17,806 nt of DNA from Pseudolysinimonas_A sp039912695 (lineage in GTDB: Bacteria > Actinomycetota > Actinomycetes > Actinomycetales > Microbacteriaceae): contig NZ_JBDSPJ010000020.1 of the NCBI RefSeq assembly GCF_039912695.1, forward strand, positions 1 to 17,806. The letters are read 5' to 3'. The position numbers and the translations under genes are program-made. A model generated the notes under the pieces. The model made no database searches and was not told the DNA's origin. It saw only the letters and a program-made list of their open reading frames with translations. Below, in pieces: positions 6,668 to 13,486 of this stretch; position 1 is the first letter of the stretch, and the number at the start of each line of letters is the position of its first letter.

Positions 6668-7400
6668 CCTCGGGGTCTTCGTCGGCGTGCTTCTCGGTGA
6701 ACTGCTCGACGCCGAGCAGGTGCATCGCCATCCGGATGCGGGCCCGCTCGGGATCGCGACGCGCCAGTTCGCCGAAGATGGCGCGATGCTCGGCCTGGGC
6801 TTCGCGTACCGACCCGCGATCCGAGATCGCTCGCCACAGTCGTGCGCGGAATGTGCGACCGGCGACGGTGTCGATGATGGCGGCGAGTGCCCGGTTGCCG
6901 CTGGCCCGCGCGATCAGGCGGTGGAACTCCGTGTCGGCATGGATGAACGCAGCAAGGTCCATGTCGGGCTCGCTGGCGAGGTTGGTCTCGACGACCGCGA
7001 GCACCCGGTCGAGTTCGGCCAGCTCGTCGTCGGTGACACGCGTCGCGGCAAGCGCAACGCTCTCGGCCTCCAGGACGCGGCGCACGGCGAGCAGGTCGGT
7101 CACGTGGGCGGGGAGTTGCAGGTCGGCGAGAAACCCGAGCGGGCTCAGCAGCGTGCGGGGATCGAGGGCGGTGACGTACGTTCCGTCACCTTGGCGCGGT
7201 TCCAGCACGCCGAGCGCAGCTAGCGCACGGACGCCCTCCCGAAGCGACCCACGGGACACGCCGAATTGCGCCGCGAGGTCCTTCTCGGTCGGCAATCGCG
7301 AACCCGGAATCAGTTCGCCGCGGGTGAGCAGGTCTTTGATGCCGTCGATCACGACATCGGTCTGTGACCGTCCGGTCGCTCCCGGTGCGTCCTGGCTCAT
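6660..7400 (-). CDS. FadR-family (FCD-type) GntR transcriptional regulator
   Basis: A 246-residue regulator that probably binds operators here and responds to a sugar acid or related ligand. A winged helix-turn-helix covers about residues 13-75 (GELIPGSRLPTEKDLAAQF, VSRGSLREGVRALAALGVL, then the wing RQGDGTYV). The rest is an FCD helical domain with the metal-binding pattern seen in AFIHADTEFHRLIARASGN, AEHRAIF and RMAMHLLG. ATG at 7400 is preferred over an in-frame GTG at 7418 because TACACT lies 7 nt before the ATG, inside the longer version. It is convergent with fucD and divergent from the ABC importer, so it most likely controls both, and the inverted repeats near its promoter suggest autoregulation. 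Ligand identity is inferred from neighbours only. Confidence 0.92.
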   Translation of the reverse strand: MSQDAPGATGRSQTDVVIDGIKDLLTRGELIPGSRLPTEKDLAAQFGVSRGSLREGVRALAALGVLEPRQGDGTYVTALDPRTLLSPLGFLADLQLPAHVTDLLAVRRVLEAESVALAATRVTDDELAELDRVLAVVETNLASEPDMDLAAFIHADTEFHRLIARASGNRALAAIIDTVAGRTFRARLWRAISDRGSVREAQAEHRAIFGELARRDPERARIRMAMHLLGVEQFTEKHADEDPEAG

Positions 7401-7442
7401 GTTCCACAGTGTATTCACGCCGTCGCGAGACCACCGTCTCGC
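7401..7442 (-). promoter_or_regulatory. gntR promoter with overlapping inverted repeat
   Basis: On the minus strand TACACT (plus 7408-7413) is 7 nt upstream of the ATG and fits a leaderless -10. An exact inverted repeat, GCGAGAC-CACC-GTCTCGC (7425-7442), covers the position where the -35 would be. A regulator bound there would block gntR expression, which suggests autoregulation. It could equally be a stem in a divergent transcript. Confidence 0.4.
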
Positions 7443-7467
7443 CGCACTGATCCGATCTATTTGCCGA

Positions 7468-7489
7468 ATTGAGCGATGCAGGGCTCAAT
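7468..7489. promoter_or_regulatory. Inverted repeat upstream of the ABC importer promoter
   Basis: ATTGAGC and GCTCAAT are perfect 7-nt arms separated by 8 nt, about 20 nt upstream of the importer -35. The left arm with its flank reads AATTGAG, a heptamer also present in the fucD dyad at 5179-5185. That hints at one regulator for both promoters. Confidence 0.4.
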
Positions 7490-7507
7490 CGCCCCACGTT
7501 TGTTCGG

Positions 7508-7536
7508 TAGACATCGGATGATTTACCGGTTAGAGT
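7508..7536 (+). promoter_or_regulatory. Sigma-70-type promoter of the ABC importer operon
   Basis: TAGACA (7508-7513) and TAGAGT (7531-7536) are separated by exactly 17 nt. The expected start near 7543 gives a 22-nt leader carrying the AAGGAGG ribosome binding site at 7551-7557 before the GTG at 7565. Confidence 0.6.
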
Positions 7537-7564
7537 CGCATCCATTCAGCAAGGAGGCTGGTCA

Positions 7565-8605
7565 GTGCCCGACGCACGTTCGACGAACCCAACACGCGAG
7601 GTAGCGAGTACTCCGCGAGTAAACGCGGTCGGTGCTGTCCTGTCGTTGTTGCGCGTTGGTCCGCTCCTGATCCTGCTGATTCTGATTGTCGTTCTGGCCA
7701 ATCTGTCGCCCGTCTTTTTCACGGTGGGCAACCTCGGGAACGTTTTGGTGCAGAGCGCGGCGATCGCGATTCTCGCCATCGGCCAGCTGCTGGTCATCCT
7801 GACGCGGGGCATTGACCTCTCGGTTGGCTCGAATCTCGCGCTCTGCGCTGTGGTCGGCGCCCTCGTTTTCGGTGCCACGAACAGTGGCGCGCTGACGATC
7901 TTGGCGATGCTGGCAACCGGCGCGCTGGTCGGTGCCGCCAACGGGTTCGGATACGTGTTCGGCAAGCTCCCGCATCCATTCATCGTGACCCTCGCGACGC
8001 TCAGCATCGCCCGTGGGCTCGCGCTCGGGCTCGCCGGCGGCCGGCCGGTCTCGGGAATGCCGGACATCGTTGACTCGATCGGCGGCGGCTCAGCACCCTT
8101 CGCGAGTTGGTTGCCGAACGCGGCATTCCTCGTGGCCGGCGTTGCGATCGTTGTCGCGCTGATGCTCAAGAAGGTGGTCTGGGGCCGCTGGATCTACGCC
8201 GTGGGGGGCAGCCCCGAGGGCGCCCGGCGACTGGGAATCCCGCGTGACTGGGTGCTCGTTTCTGTCTACGTGATGAGCGGCTTGCTGGCTGGGGTCGCGG
8301 CGATCATCACCGCCGGACGCCTGAACGCGGGTTCACCGACCTCGGGCGATCTCGCCGAACTCGACTCGATCGCCGCCGTGGTGATCGGCGGTGCAAGCTT
8401 CCTGGGCGGTCGGGGCAACGTCGGCCACGCGCTGATCGGGGCGCTCATGATCAGCGTGATCCGCAACGGCATGAACCTGCTCAATGTCGAGGGCTTCTTG
8501 CAACTGATCGTGATCGGGGTTGTCATCTTCCTCGCCGTCGAGTCCGACGTCATCCGGGGTCGCCTCGAGGCCCGGTTCCGAGTCATGAGAGCGGCAACGG
8601 TATGA
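7565..8605 (+). CDS. Ribose/fructose-type ABC sugar importer, permease subunit
   Basis: A 346-residue integral membrane protein of the RbsC/FrcC branch of carbohydrate importers; the family works as a homodimer. After a polar 30-residue N-terminus the sequence is a succession of about ten hydrophobic helices. The family hallmark GIDLSVGSNLAL occurs in the first third, and the GDLAELDSIAAVVIGGASFLGGRG loop that contacts the ATPase lies in the last third. The GTG start has an excellent AAGGAGG 7 nt upstream. Its stop overlaps the ATPase start in ATGA (8602-8605), indicating translational coupling. It is first in an operon of three and divergent from the GntR regulator. Substrate cannot be read from the permease; fucD nearby suggests a deoxy sugar or sugar acid. 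Confidence 0.93.
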   Translation: MPDARSTNPTREVASTPRVNAVGAVLSLLRVGPLLILLILIVVLANLSPVFFTVGNLGNVLVQSAAIAILAIGQLLVILTRGIDLSVGSNLALCAVVGALVFGATNSGALTILAMLATGALVGAANGFGYVFGKLPHPFIVTLATLSIARGLALGLAGGRPVSGMPDIVDSIGGGSAPFASWLPNAAFLVAGVAIVVALMLKKVVWGRWIYAVGGSPEGARRLGIPRDWVLVSVYVMSGLLAGVAAIITAGRLNAGSPTSGDLAELDSIAAVVIGGASFLGGRGNVGHALIGALMISVIRNGMNLLNVEGFLQLIVIGVVIFLAVESDVIRGRLEARFRVMRAATV

Positions 8606-9357
8606 GCGCCATCCCTACCCTCGCGATCCGCGGCGGCACGAAGCGATTCGGTGCCGTGCACGCGCTCGACGACGTCAGCCTTCAGGTGAACGCCGGTGAA
8701 GTACTCGCCCTCTTGGGCGACAACGGTGCCGGCAAATCGACCCTCATCAAATGCCTGAGCGGAGTCCACCGCCTCGACACCGGCACGATCGAAATCGACG
8801 GTGTGCCGATCGTGATGTCCTCGCCCAAGATCGCGCGGTCCGCCGGTGTCGAGACCGTCTACCAAGACCTCGCGCTCTTCGACAATCTCGACACGACGTC
8901 CAACTTCTTCGCTGGTCGCGAAGAAGCGGTGCCGTCGTGGCTGCCGCTCGGGATGCGGTGGCTGAAGAACAAGGGCATGACGGCGCACTCCACCGAACTT
9001 GTGGGTCGGCTCAAGATCAACATTCCGCCGAAAGCATCCTCGGTGGGGATGTTGTCCGGCGGCCAGCGTCAAGCCATCGCGGTGGCGCGCACCGCAGCTT
9101 TTGCGTCGAAGGTCGTCATCCTCGACGAACCGACCGCTGCGCTCGGGTTGCGCGAGTCGCGCCAGGTGCTCGACCTGATCTTGCGCATGCGCGACGAGGG
9201 CAGCGCGGTCATCGTGATCTCACACGCGATGGATCACGTCATGGAGATCGCTGATCGCGCGATCGTCATGCGTCGCGGCCGTGTGGTGGGCGAAGAGATT
9301 CCCACCCCCGAGAACCGGACCCGGCTCGTCTCCCTCATCGTGGGAGGTGACGACTGA
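8602..9357 (+). CDS. ABC sugar importer, single-domain ATP-binding subunit (FrcA type)
   Basis: A 251-residue ATPase energising the importer. All nucleotide-binding elements are present: Walker A GDNGAGKST at 39-47 (Lys45), the Q-loop in VYQDLALF, signature LSGGQRQ at 151-157, Walker B VVILDEP with Glu176 as catalytic base, and the H-loop His208 in VISHAMDH. It has one ATPase domain, as in the fructose FrcA system, not the fused double domain of RbsA/XylG, so two copies should form the dimer. It overlaps the permease by 4 nt. The binding-protein gene follows after a 91-nt gap with a strong hairpin. Confidence 0.95.
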   Translation: MSAIPTLAIRGGTKRFGAVHALDDVSLQVNAGEVLALLGDNGAGKSTLIKCLSGVHRLDTGTIEIDGVPIVMSSPKIARSAGVETVYQDLALFDNLDTTSNFFAGREEAVPSWLPLGMRWLKNKGMTAHSTELVGRLKINIPPKASSVGMLSGGQRQAIAVARTAAFASKVVILDEPTAALGLRESRQVLDLILRMRDEGSAVIVISHAMDHVMEIADRAIVMRRGRVVGEEIPTPENRTRLVSLIVGGDD

Positions 9358-9373
9358 ATCGACTTGCACCGTC

Positions 9374-9407
9374 CGCGCAACCCGGGCCGTCCACCGGCCC
9401 GGGCGCG
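9374..9407 (+). other. Strong intercistronic hairpin between ATPase and binding-protein genes
   Basis: CCCGGGCCG (9381-9389) and CGGCCCGGG (9395-9403) form a 9-bp perfect G/C stem with loop TCCAC. CGCG on each side (9374-9377, 9404-9407) can extend it past a 3-nt bulge. There is no T-run, so a processing or stabilising role that raises binding-protein mRNA over transporter mRNA is more likely than full termination. Confidence 0.55.
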
Positions 9408-9448
9408 GTGCTCACCTTCTCACTGAACTTACGAACCAAAGGATAGCG

Positions 9449-10381
9449 ATGAAGAAGAAACTTATCGCCGCCGCCACAGCGGTCATTGCCCTGTCGTTGG
9501 CAGCCTGTACCACCCCGACCAGCACTCCGTCCGGTGGGGCAGGTGACGTGCTCACTATCGGGCTCATCACCAAGTTCCCGGTCGACTTCTACGACACCAT
9601 GGTCGACGCCGCCAAGGCGTGGGACGCTGCCGAACCGGGGGCGCAAGTTATCTACGCCCAGGGCAAGAGCGGCACCGACGACGAAGGCGAGATCGCGGCG
9701 ATTCAGTCCATGATCACGCAGGGCGTCGACGCGATCGCGATCACCCCGACCAGCCCCAACGTCATGGGCGACCTGCAGAAGGCCGTTGACGCGGGCATCC
9801 CTGTGATCCTGATTGACAACGACATCCCGGACTGGGCCGGCAAGACTGCCGTCGTCGCGACCGACAACTTCGCTGGCGGCCAGCTCGCTGGTACGTGGTT
9901 GGCCGACAACCTGCCGGCCGGCACCAAGCTGGGCGTTCTGCAGGGTGTTCTGGGTAACCCCTCGCTCGACGACCGGGTGTCGGGCATGCTCGACACTCTT
10001 GGCGACAAGGCTGAGGTCGTTGCAACGACCCCGACCGACTGCGACCAGACGAAGGGCCTGAACGCGGCGCAGGACATGCTGACCGCTCACCCCGACCTGA
10101 CGGCGATCTACTCGGCCTGCGGCCCGCCGCTGACCGGTGCGCTTGAGGCCATCAAGTCGTCGGGACGCACCATCATCACGGTCGGCTTCGACGCCTCCCC
10201 TGACGAGGTCGCGTCGATCGCTGCCGGCATCGAGTCGGCGTCGGTTGCGCAGTTCCCAGCCAAGATGGGCAGCCTCGGTGTGCAGGCCGCCTTCGATGCC
10301 GCACAGAAAAAGAAGGTCGAAGCCAAGATCGACACCGGCACCGAAATGGTGACGAAAGACAACGTCGCGAAGTTCCAGTAG
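9449..10381 (+). CDS. ABC sugar importer, substrate-binding lipoprotein (type 1 periplasmic-binding fold)
   Basis: A 310-residue extracytoplasmic receptor that would capture the sugar and deliver it to the permease. The first 20 residues form a lipoprotein signal: three lysines, a hydrophobic core, and the lipobox LAAC with Cys20 as the lipidated residue, followed by a Thr/Ser/Pro linker. The mature protein follows the Peripla_BP_4 pattern: LTIGLITKFPVDFYDTMVDAAK, GVDAIAITPTSPN, AGIPVILIDNDIPDW, ATDNFAGGQLAGTWL and TIITVGFDASPDE. ATG 9449 is preceded by AAAGGA at 9438-9443. It is the last gene before a strong terminator, and an upstream hairpin may raise its expression. Specificity is not visible. 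Confidence 0.94.
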   Translation: MKKKLIAAATAVIALSLAACTTPTSTPSGGAGDVLTIGLITKFPVDFYDTMVDAAKAWDAAEPGAQVIYAQGKSGTDDEGEIAAIQSMITQGVDAIAITPTSPNVMGDLQKAVDAGIPVILIDNDIPDWAGKTAVVATDNFAGGQLAGTWLADNLPAGTKLGVLQGVLGNPSLDDRVSGMLDTLGDKAEVVATTPTDCDQTKGLNAAQDMLTAHPDLTAIYSACGPPLTGALEAIKSSGRTIITVGFDASPDEVASIAAGIESASVAQFPAKMGSLGVQAAFDAAQKKKVEAKIDTGTEMVTKDNVAKFQ

Positions 10382-10396
10382 TCGCTGACGTGAGGC

Positions 10397-10453
10397 GGTA
10401 GCCGCCGTGTCGACTGGGTCGCTGGCCTGCGTCGACACGGCGGTTATCTTTTG
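10397..10453 (+). terminator. Intrinsic terminator of the ABC importer operon
   Basis: CCGCCGTGTCGAC (10402-10414) pairs perfectly with GTCGACACGGCGG (10431-10443), a 13-bp stem with a 16-nt loop, followed by TTATCTTTT. The stem can be lengthened by weaker pairs outside. It begins about 20 nt after the binding-protein stop. Confidence 0.9.
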
Positions 10454-10515
10454 GATCGAATTAGCCGAAGAGAAGATCCCAGTGGCAGTCGACCGCGCGT
10501 GACTCCAGCTTCCGC

Positions 10516-10568
10516 CTCGAACCCCATAATCGAGTGTTGCGGGTTTCACCCCGCCCGAGAGAGGTGTC
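10516..10568 (+). promoter_or_regulatory. Leader of the APC transporter gene: -10, inverted repeat, hairpin, ribosome binding site
   Basis: CATAAT (10525-10530) is a good -10, but no matching -35 was found. It is embraced by CTCGA (10516-10520) and TCGAG (10530-10534), a possible operator half-site pair. GCGGG (10539-10543) and CCCGC (10550-10554) form a small hairpin at the likely 5' end, just before GAGAGAGG at 10557-10564. I looked for the conserved core of a ydaO-type riboswitch here and did not see one. Confidence 0.35.
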
Positions 10569-12560
10569 GTGGAGCGCAAACAGTGGGACGATTTCGAGTT
10601 CCCCACGACAGTGCCCGGTCGGATTCCCGGCGGTCCGGCTTCGTCGCGGCTCGCGACTTGGCTGATGCGCAACACCGTGCAGCCGGTCGGCCCCGAGAGT
10701 AGCGAGCACAGCGGTTCTCGTAACGCGTGGTGGAAGGTCATGGCGCTGACCGGCGTCGACTACTTCTCGACCCTGTCGTACCTGCCGGCCATCGCGGTTC
10801 TCGCGGCGGGTGCGCTGTCGCCGCTCGCAACCCTTCTGATCGTCGTGCTGACCTTGTTCGGGATGCTGCCGATGTATCGCCGCGTCGCGAAAGAAAGTCC
10901 GCACGGTCAGGGCTCTGTCGCGATGCTCGAGCGGCTGTTGCCGTTCTGGCGGGGCAAGGTCTTCGTGCTCATCCTGCTGGGCTTCGTCGCGACCTCGTGG
11001 ATCATCACGATCACCCTCTCTGCCGCCGACGCGTCGGTGCATCTCCTCGAAAACCCGATCATCCCTGACGCGGTGCGCGGCTGGCAGGTACCCGTGACGG
11101 TCGCACTGCTGCTGCTGCTGGGCGGAGTCTTCCTCCTCGGATTTACGGAGGCGGTCAACGTGGCGATCCCGCTCGTCACGCTGTTCCTCGCTCTCAACGC
11201 CGTCGTGATCGGCGAGGGCATCGTGCACCTGTTCGAGCAGCCGCAGGTTTTCACCGACTGGCAGCAGGCGCTCACCCGGGATGCCGGCGGCGGGATCGGC
11301 AGCGTGCTGGTGACGACCGTGATCGCCTTCCCGCTCCTCGTGCTCGGACTCTCCGGATTCGAGACCGGGGTCAGCATGATGCCGCTCATTGCCTCGAAGG
11401 GGGGCTCAACGGCCGCGCGTCTCGCGTCTCGCATCAAGAACACGAAGAAGCTGCTGACGACCGCGGCGGTGATCATGAGCGTCTACCTGATCGCGAGTTC
11501 GTTCGTGACGACTCTGCTGATCCCGGCGGCCGAATTTCAGCCCGGCGGCAACGCGAACGGCCGAGCGCTGGCCTACCTCGCGCATGAATTCTTCGGGCCG
11601 GTATTCGGTACCGCGTATGACCTGAGCAGCATGCTGATCCTCTGGTTCGCCGGGGCGTCGGCGATGGCGGGCCTCGTCAACATCGTGCCGCGATACTTGC
11701 CCGCCTACGGGATGGCTCCCGACTGGACTCGCGCGGTGCGTCCGGTCGTGCTCGTGTACACGCTGATCAGCGTCATCATCACGATCGCGTTCGGCGCGAA
11801 TGTCGATGCCCAGGCTGGGGCGTACGCAACCGGCATCCTGGCCATGATGGTGTCGGCCGGCATTGCCGTGACGATTGCGGCCGCCCGTAAGAAGAGCATC
11901 CCGGGCGCGGTGGGCTTTGCGATCGTCACTCTCGTGCTCGGCTACGCACTGGTCGCCAACATCATCGAAAAGCCCGACGGCATCGCGATCTCGGGCCTGT
12001 TCATTCTGGGGATCGTGGTGATCTCGTTGATCTCCCGCATCAGTCGTTCTACCGAGATCCGTGCCGAGAGCGTCGAGTTCGATGAGACCGCGCGGCACTT
12101 CCTGGAGGACTCGCTTCGACACGACGGCAAGGTGAGCGTGATCGCGAACCGGCGAGAGGCCGGCGATCACGAGGAGTATGCCGCGAAAGAGAAGGCGCAG
12201 CGGCGCATGAATCCGGTGCCGGGCCGAGCCGACATCCTGTTTCTGGAGATCGACGTGATCGACCCGTCGGAGTTCCGCGAAGTGATCAGGGTGCACGGGG
12301 TCGAGGTTGACGGTCACCGGATTCTGCGGTCCGACAGCCCGGCGGTGCCCAACGCGATTGCGGCCATCCTGATCGCGATTCGGGATGCCACCGACGTGCG
12401 TCCGCACGCCTACTTCGAATGGTCGGAAGGCAACCCGGTATTCCACCTGATGCGCTACCTCCTGCTGGGGCGTGGCGACACCGCGCCCGTTGTGCGTGAG
12501 ATTCTGCGCGAATTGGATGCCGACCCCGACGATCGGCCCATCGTCCACGTCGGAGGCTGA
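10569..12560 (+). CDS. APC-superfamily transporter with long cytoplasmic C-terminal domain
   Basis: A 663-residue secondary transporter related to amino acid/KimA-like permeases. After a 50-residue polar N-terminus comes the first helix, MALTGVDYFSTLSYLPAIA, with the unwound Gly-Val-Asp segment where APC proteins bind substrate. About twelve helices extend to near residue 495; notable loops include YRRVAKESPHGQGSVAMLER and GLSGFETGVSMM. From about 500 the chain is hydrophilic, with a charged linker and a folded-looking segment (RADILFLEIDVIDPSEF, HGVEVDGHRIL, HAYFEWSEGNPV) of some 110 residues whose role is unknown. GTG 10569 has GAGAGAGG upstream. The DUF389 gene starts 2 nt after its stop. 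This subfamily is commonly annotated as amino acid permease; cation or other substrates are possible. Confidence 0.85.
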   Translation: MERKQWDDFEFPTTVPGRIPGGPASSRLATWLMRNTVQPVGPESSEHSGSRNAWWKVMALTGVDYFSTLSYLPAIAVLAAGALSPLATLLIVVLTLFGMLPMYRRVAKESPHGQGSVAMLERLLPFWRGKVFVLILLGFVATSWIITITLSAADASVHLLENPIIPDAVRGWQVPVTVALLLLLGGVFLLGFTEAVNVAIPLVTLFLALNAVVIGEGIVHLFEQPQVFTDWQQALTRDAGGGIGSVLVTTVIAFPLLVLGLSGFETGVSMMPLIASKGGSTAARLASRIKNTKKLLTTAAVIMSVYLIASSFVTTLLIPAAEFQPGGNANGRALAYLAHEFFGPVFGTAYDLSSMLILWFAGASAMAGLVNIVPRYLPAYGMAPDWTRAVRPVVLVYTLISVIITIAFGANVDAQAGAYATGILAMMVSAGIAVTIAAARKKSIPGAVGFAIVTLVLGYALVANIIEKPDGIAISGLFILGIVVISLISRISRSTEIRAESVEFDETARHFLEDSLRHDGKVSVIANRREAGDHEEYAAKEKAQRRMNPVPGRADILFLEIDVIDPSEFREVIRVHGVEVDGHRILRSDSPAVPNAIAAILIAIRDATDVRPHAYFEWSEGNPVFHLMRYLLLGRGDTAPVVREILRELDADPDDRPIVHVGG

Positions 12561-12561
12561 C

Positions 12562-13482
12562 GTGCTGAGCGTTCGCGTGATCGCGCCGAGTGAGTCGTGC
12601 TCGCGCGCTGTCACAGCGCTCAACGCGGACGCAACTGTCGCGAATGTCGCGGTCATCCCGGGGGTCACTCTGCAGGGCGGCGGCGACCTGATCATGTTCG
12701 ACGTCGCTCGCGAGAACGCGAACGCCGTGATCGCGGCCTTGCGTGTGCTCGGCATCGTCGAGTCGGGTTCGATCGTGATCGACGAGCCAGCGACGGTGTT
12801 GGGAGAAAGCGCCGACCGCGCCGAGCAGGCCGCCCCGGGGCGACCTTCCGATGGGGTGGTGTGGGAGGGGATCGTCGATCGGGCCCGCGCTGACTCCCGT
12901 CTGTCGTGGTCGTTCCTCGCCTTCCTGATCCTCGCGACTTTGATCGCCGGGATCGGGCGCTACCTCGATCAACCGATCCTGATCATCGGAGCGATGGTCG
13001 TCGGGCCCGAGTTCGCGCCGCTGTCGGCGATCTGCGTGGCGATCGTCCGACGTCAGCGGCGGGTCGCTCTGCCTGCGGCGGTCACGCTGTTTGGTGGTTT
13101 CGCGATCGCCGCGATCGTCGCCTGGCTGCTGTGGGGGATCGCGGGTCTCGCCGGGTTCATCGACCCGGTCACCGCGACGAGCGGCACAGCGACAGACTTC
13201 ATCGTCAAACCCGATGTCTGGTCGCTCATCATCGCGCTGCTGGCCGGTTGCGCCGGCATCCTCTCGATCACCTCGGCGAAGTCCTCCGCACTGGTGGGAG
13301 TCTTCATCTCGATCACGACAGTTCCTGCGGTGGCCACGATCGGCCTGACCCTCGCGGTCGGCGCGTGGTCGGAGGCGCTGGCGTCCGTCATCCAACTCGG
13401 GGTGAACCTGCTCGGGTTGCTGGTCGCGGGCGTCGCAACTTTGGCTGTTCAGTCCGTCATGTCGGGTCGTCGAGCTAAGTAG
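12562..13482 (+). CDS. DUF389 membrane protein, coupled to the APC transporter
   Basis: A 306-residue protein. Residues 1 to about 105 are a soluble domain with an alternating alpha/beta pattern (VRVIAPSESCSRAVTAL, GDLIMFDVARENANAVIAAL), followed by a linker and six hydrophobic segments. The membrane part has the DUF389 hallmarks ILIIGAMVVGPEFAPL and AKSSALVGVFISITTVPA. The GTG at 12562 lies 2 nt after the transporter stop, and GGAGG at 12552-12556 is inside the transporter's last codons, so translation is coupled. DUF389 function is not established as far as I know; this context suggests a subunit or regulator of the transporter. The stop lies 4 nt from the end of the convergent ArsB-like gene. 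Confidence 0.88.
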   Translation: MLSVRVIAPSESCSRAVTALNADATVANVAVIPGVTLQGGGDLIMFDVARENANAVIAALRVLGIVESGSIVIDEPATVLGESADRAEQAAPGRPSDGVVWEGIVDRARADSRLSWSFLAFLILATLIAGIGRYLDQPILIIGAMVVGPEFAPLSAICVAIVRRQRRVALPAAVTLFGGFAIAAIVAWLLWGIAGLAGFIDPVTATSGTATDFIVKPDVWSLIIALLAGCAGILSITSAKSSALVGVFISITTVPAVATIGLTLAVGAWSEALASVIQLGVNLLGLLVAGVATLAVQSVMSGRRAK

Positions 13483-13486
13483 GCGT

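Noticed and set aside
10382..10568. Possible c-di-AMP (ydaO-type) riboswitch before the APC transporter
   Set aside because: The conserved core was not found. The structure present is a terminator of the upstream operon plus one small hairpin.
9335..10741. Long minus-strand frame (468 codons) opposite the binding-protein gene
   Set aside because: It covers the sugar-binding lipoprotein and its terminator in antisense and shows no recognisable motif. Its existence follows from codon bias.
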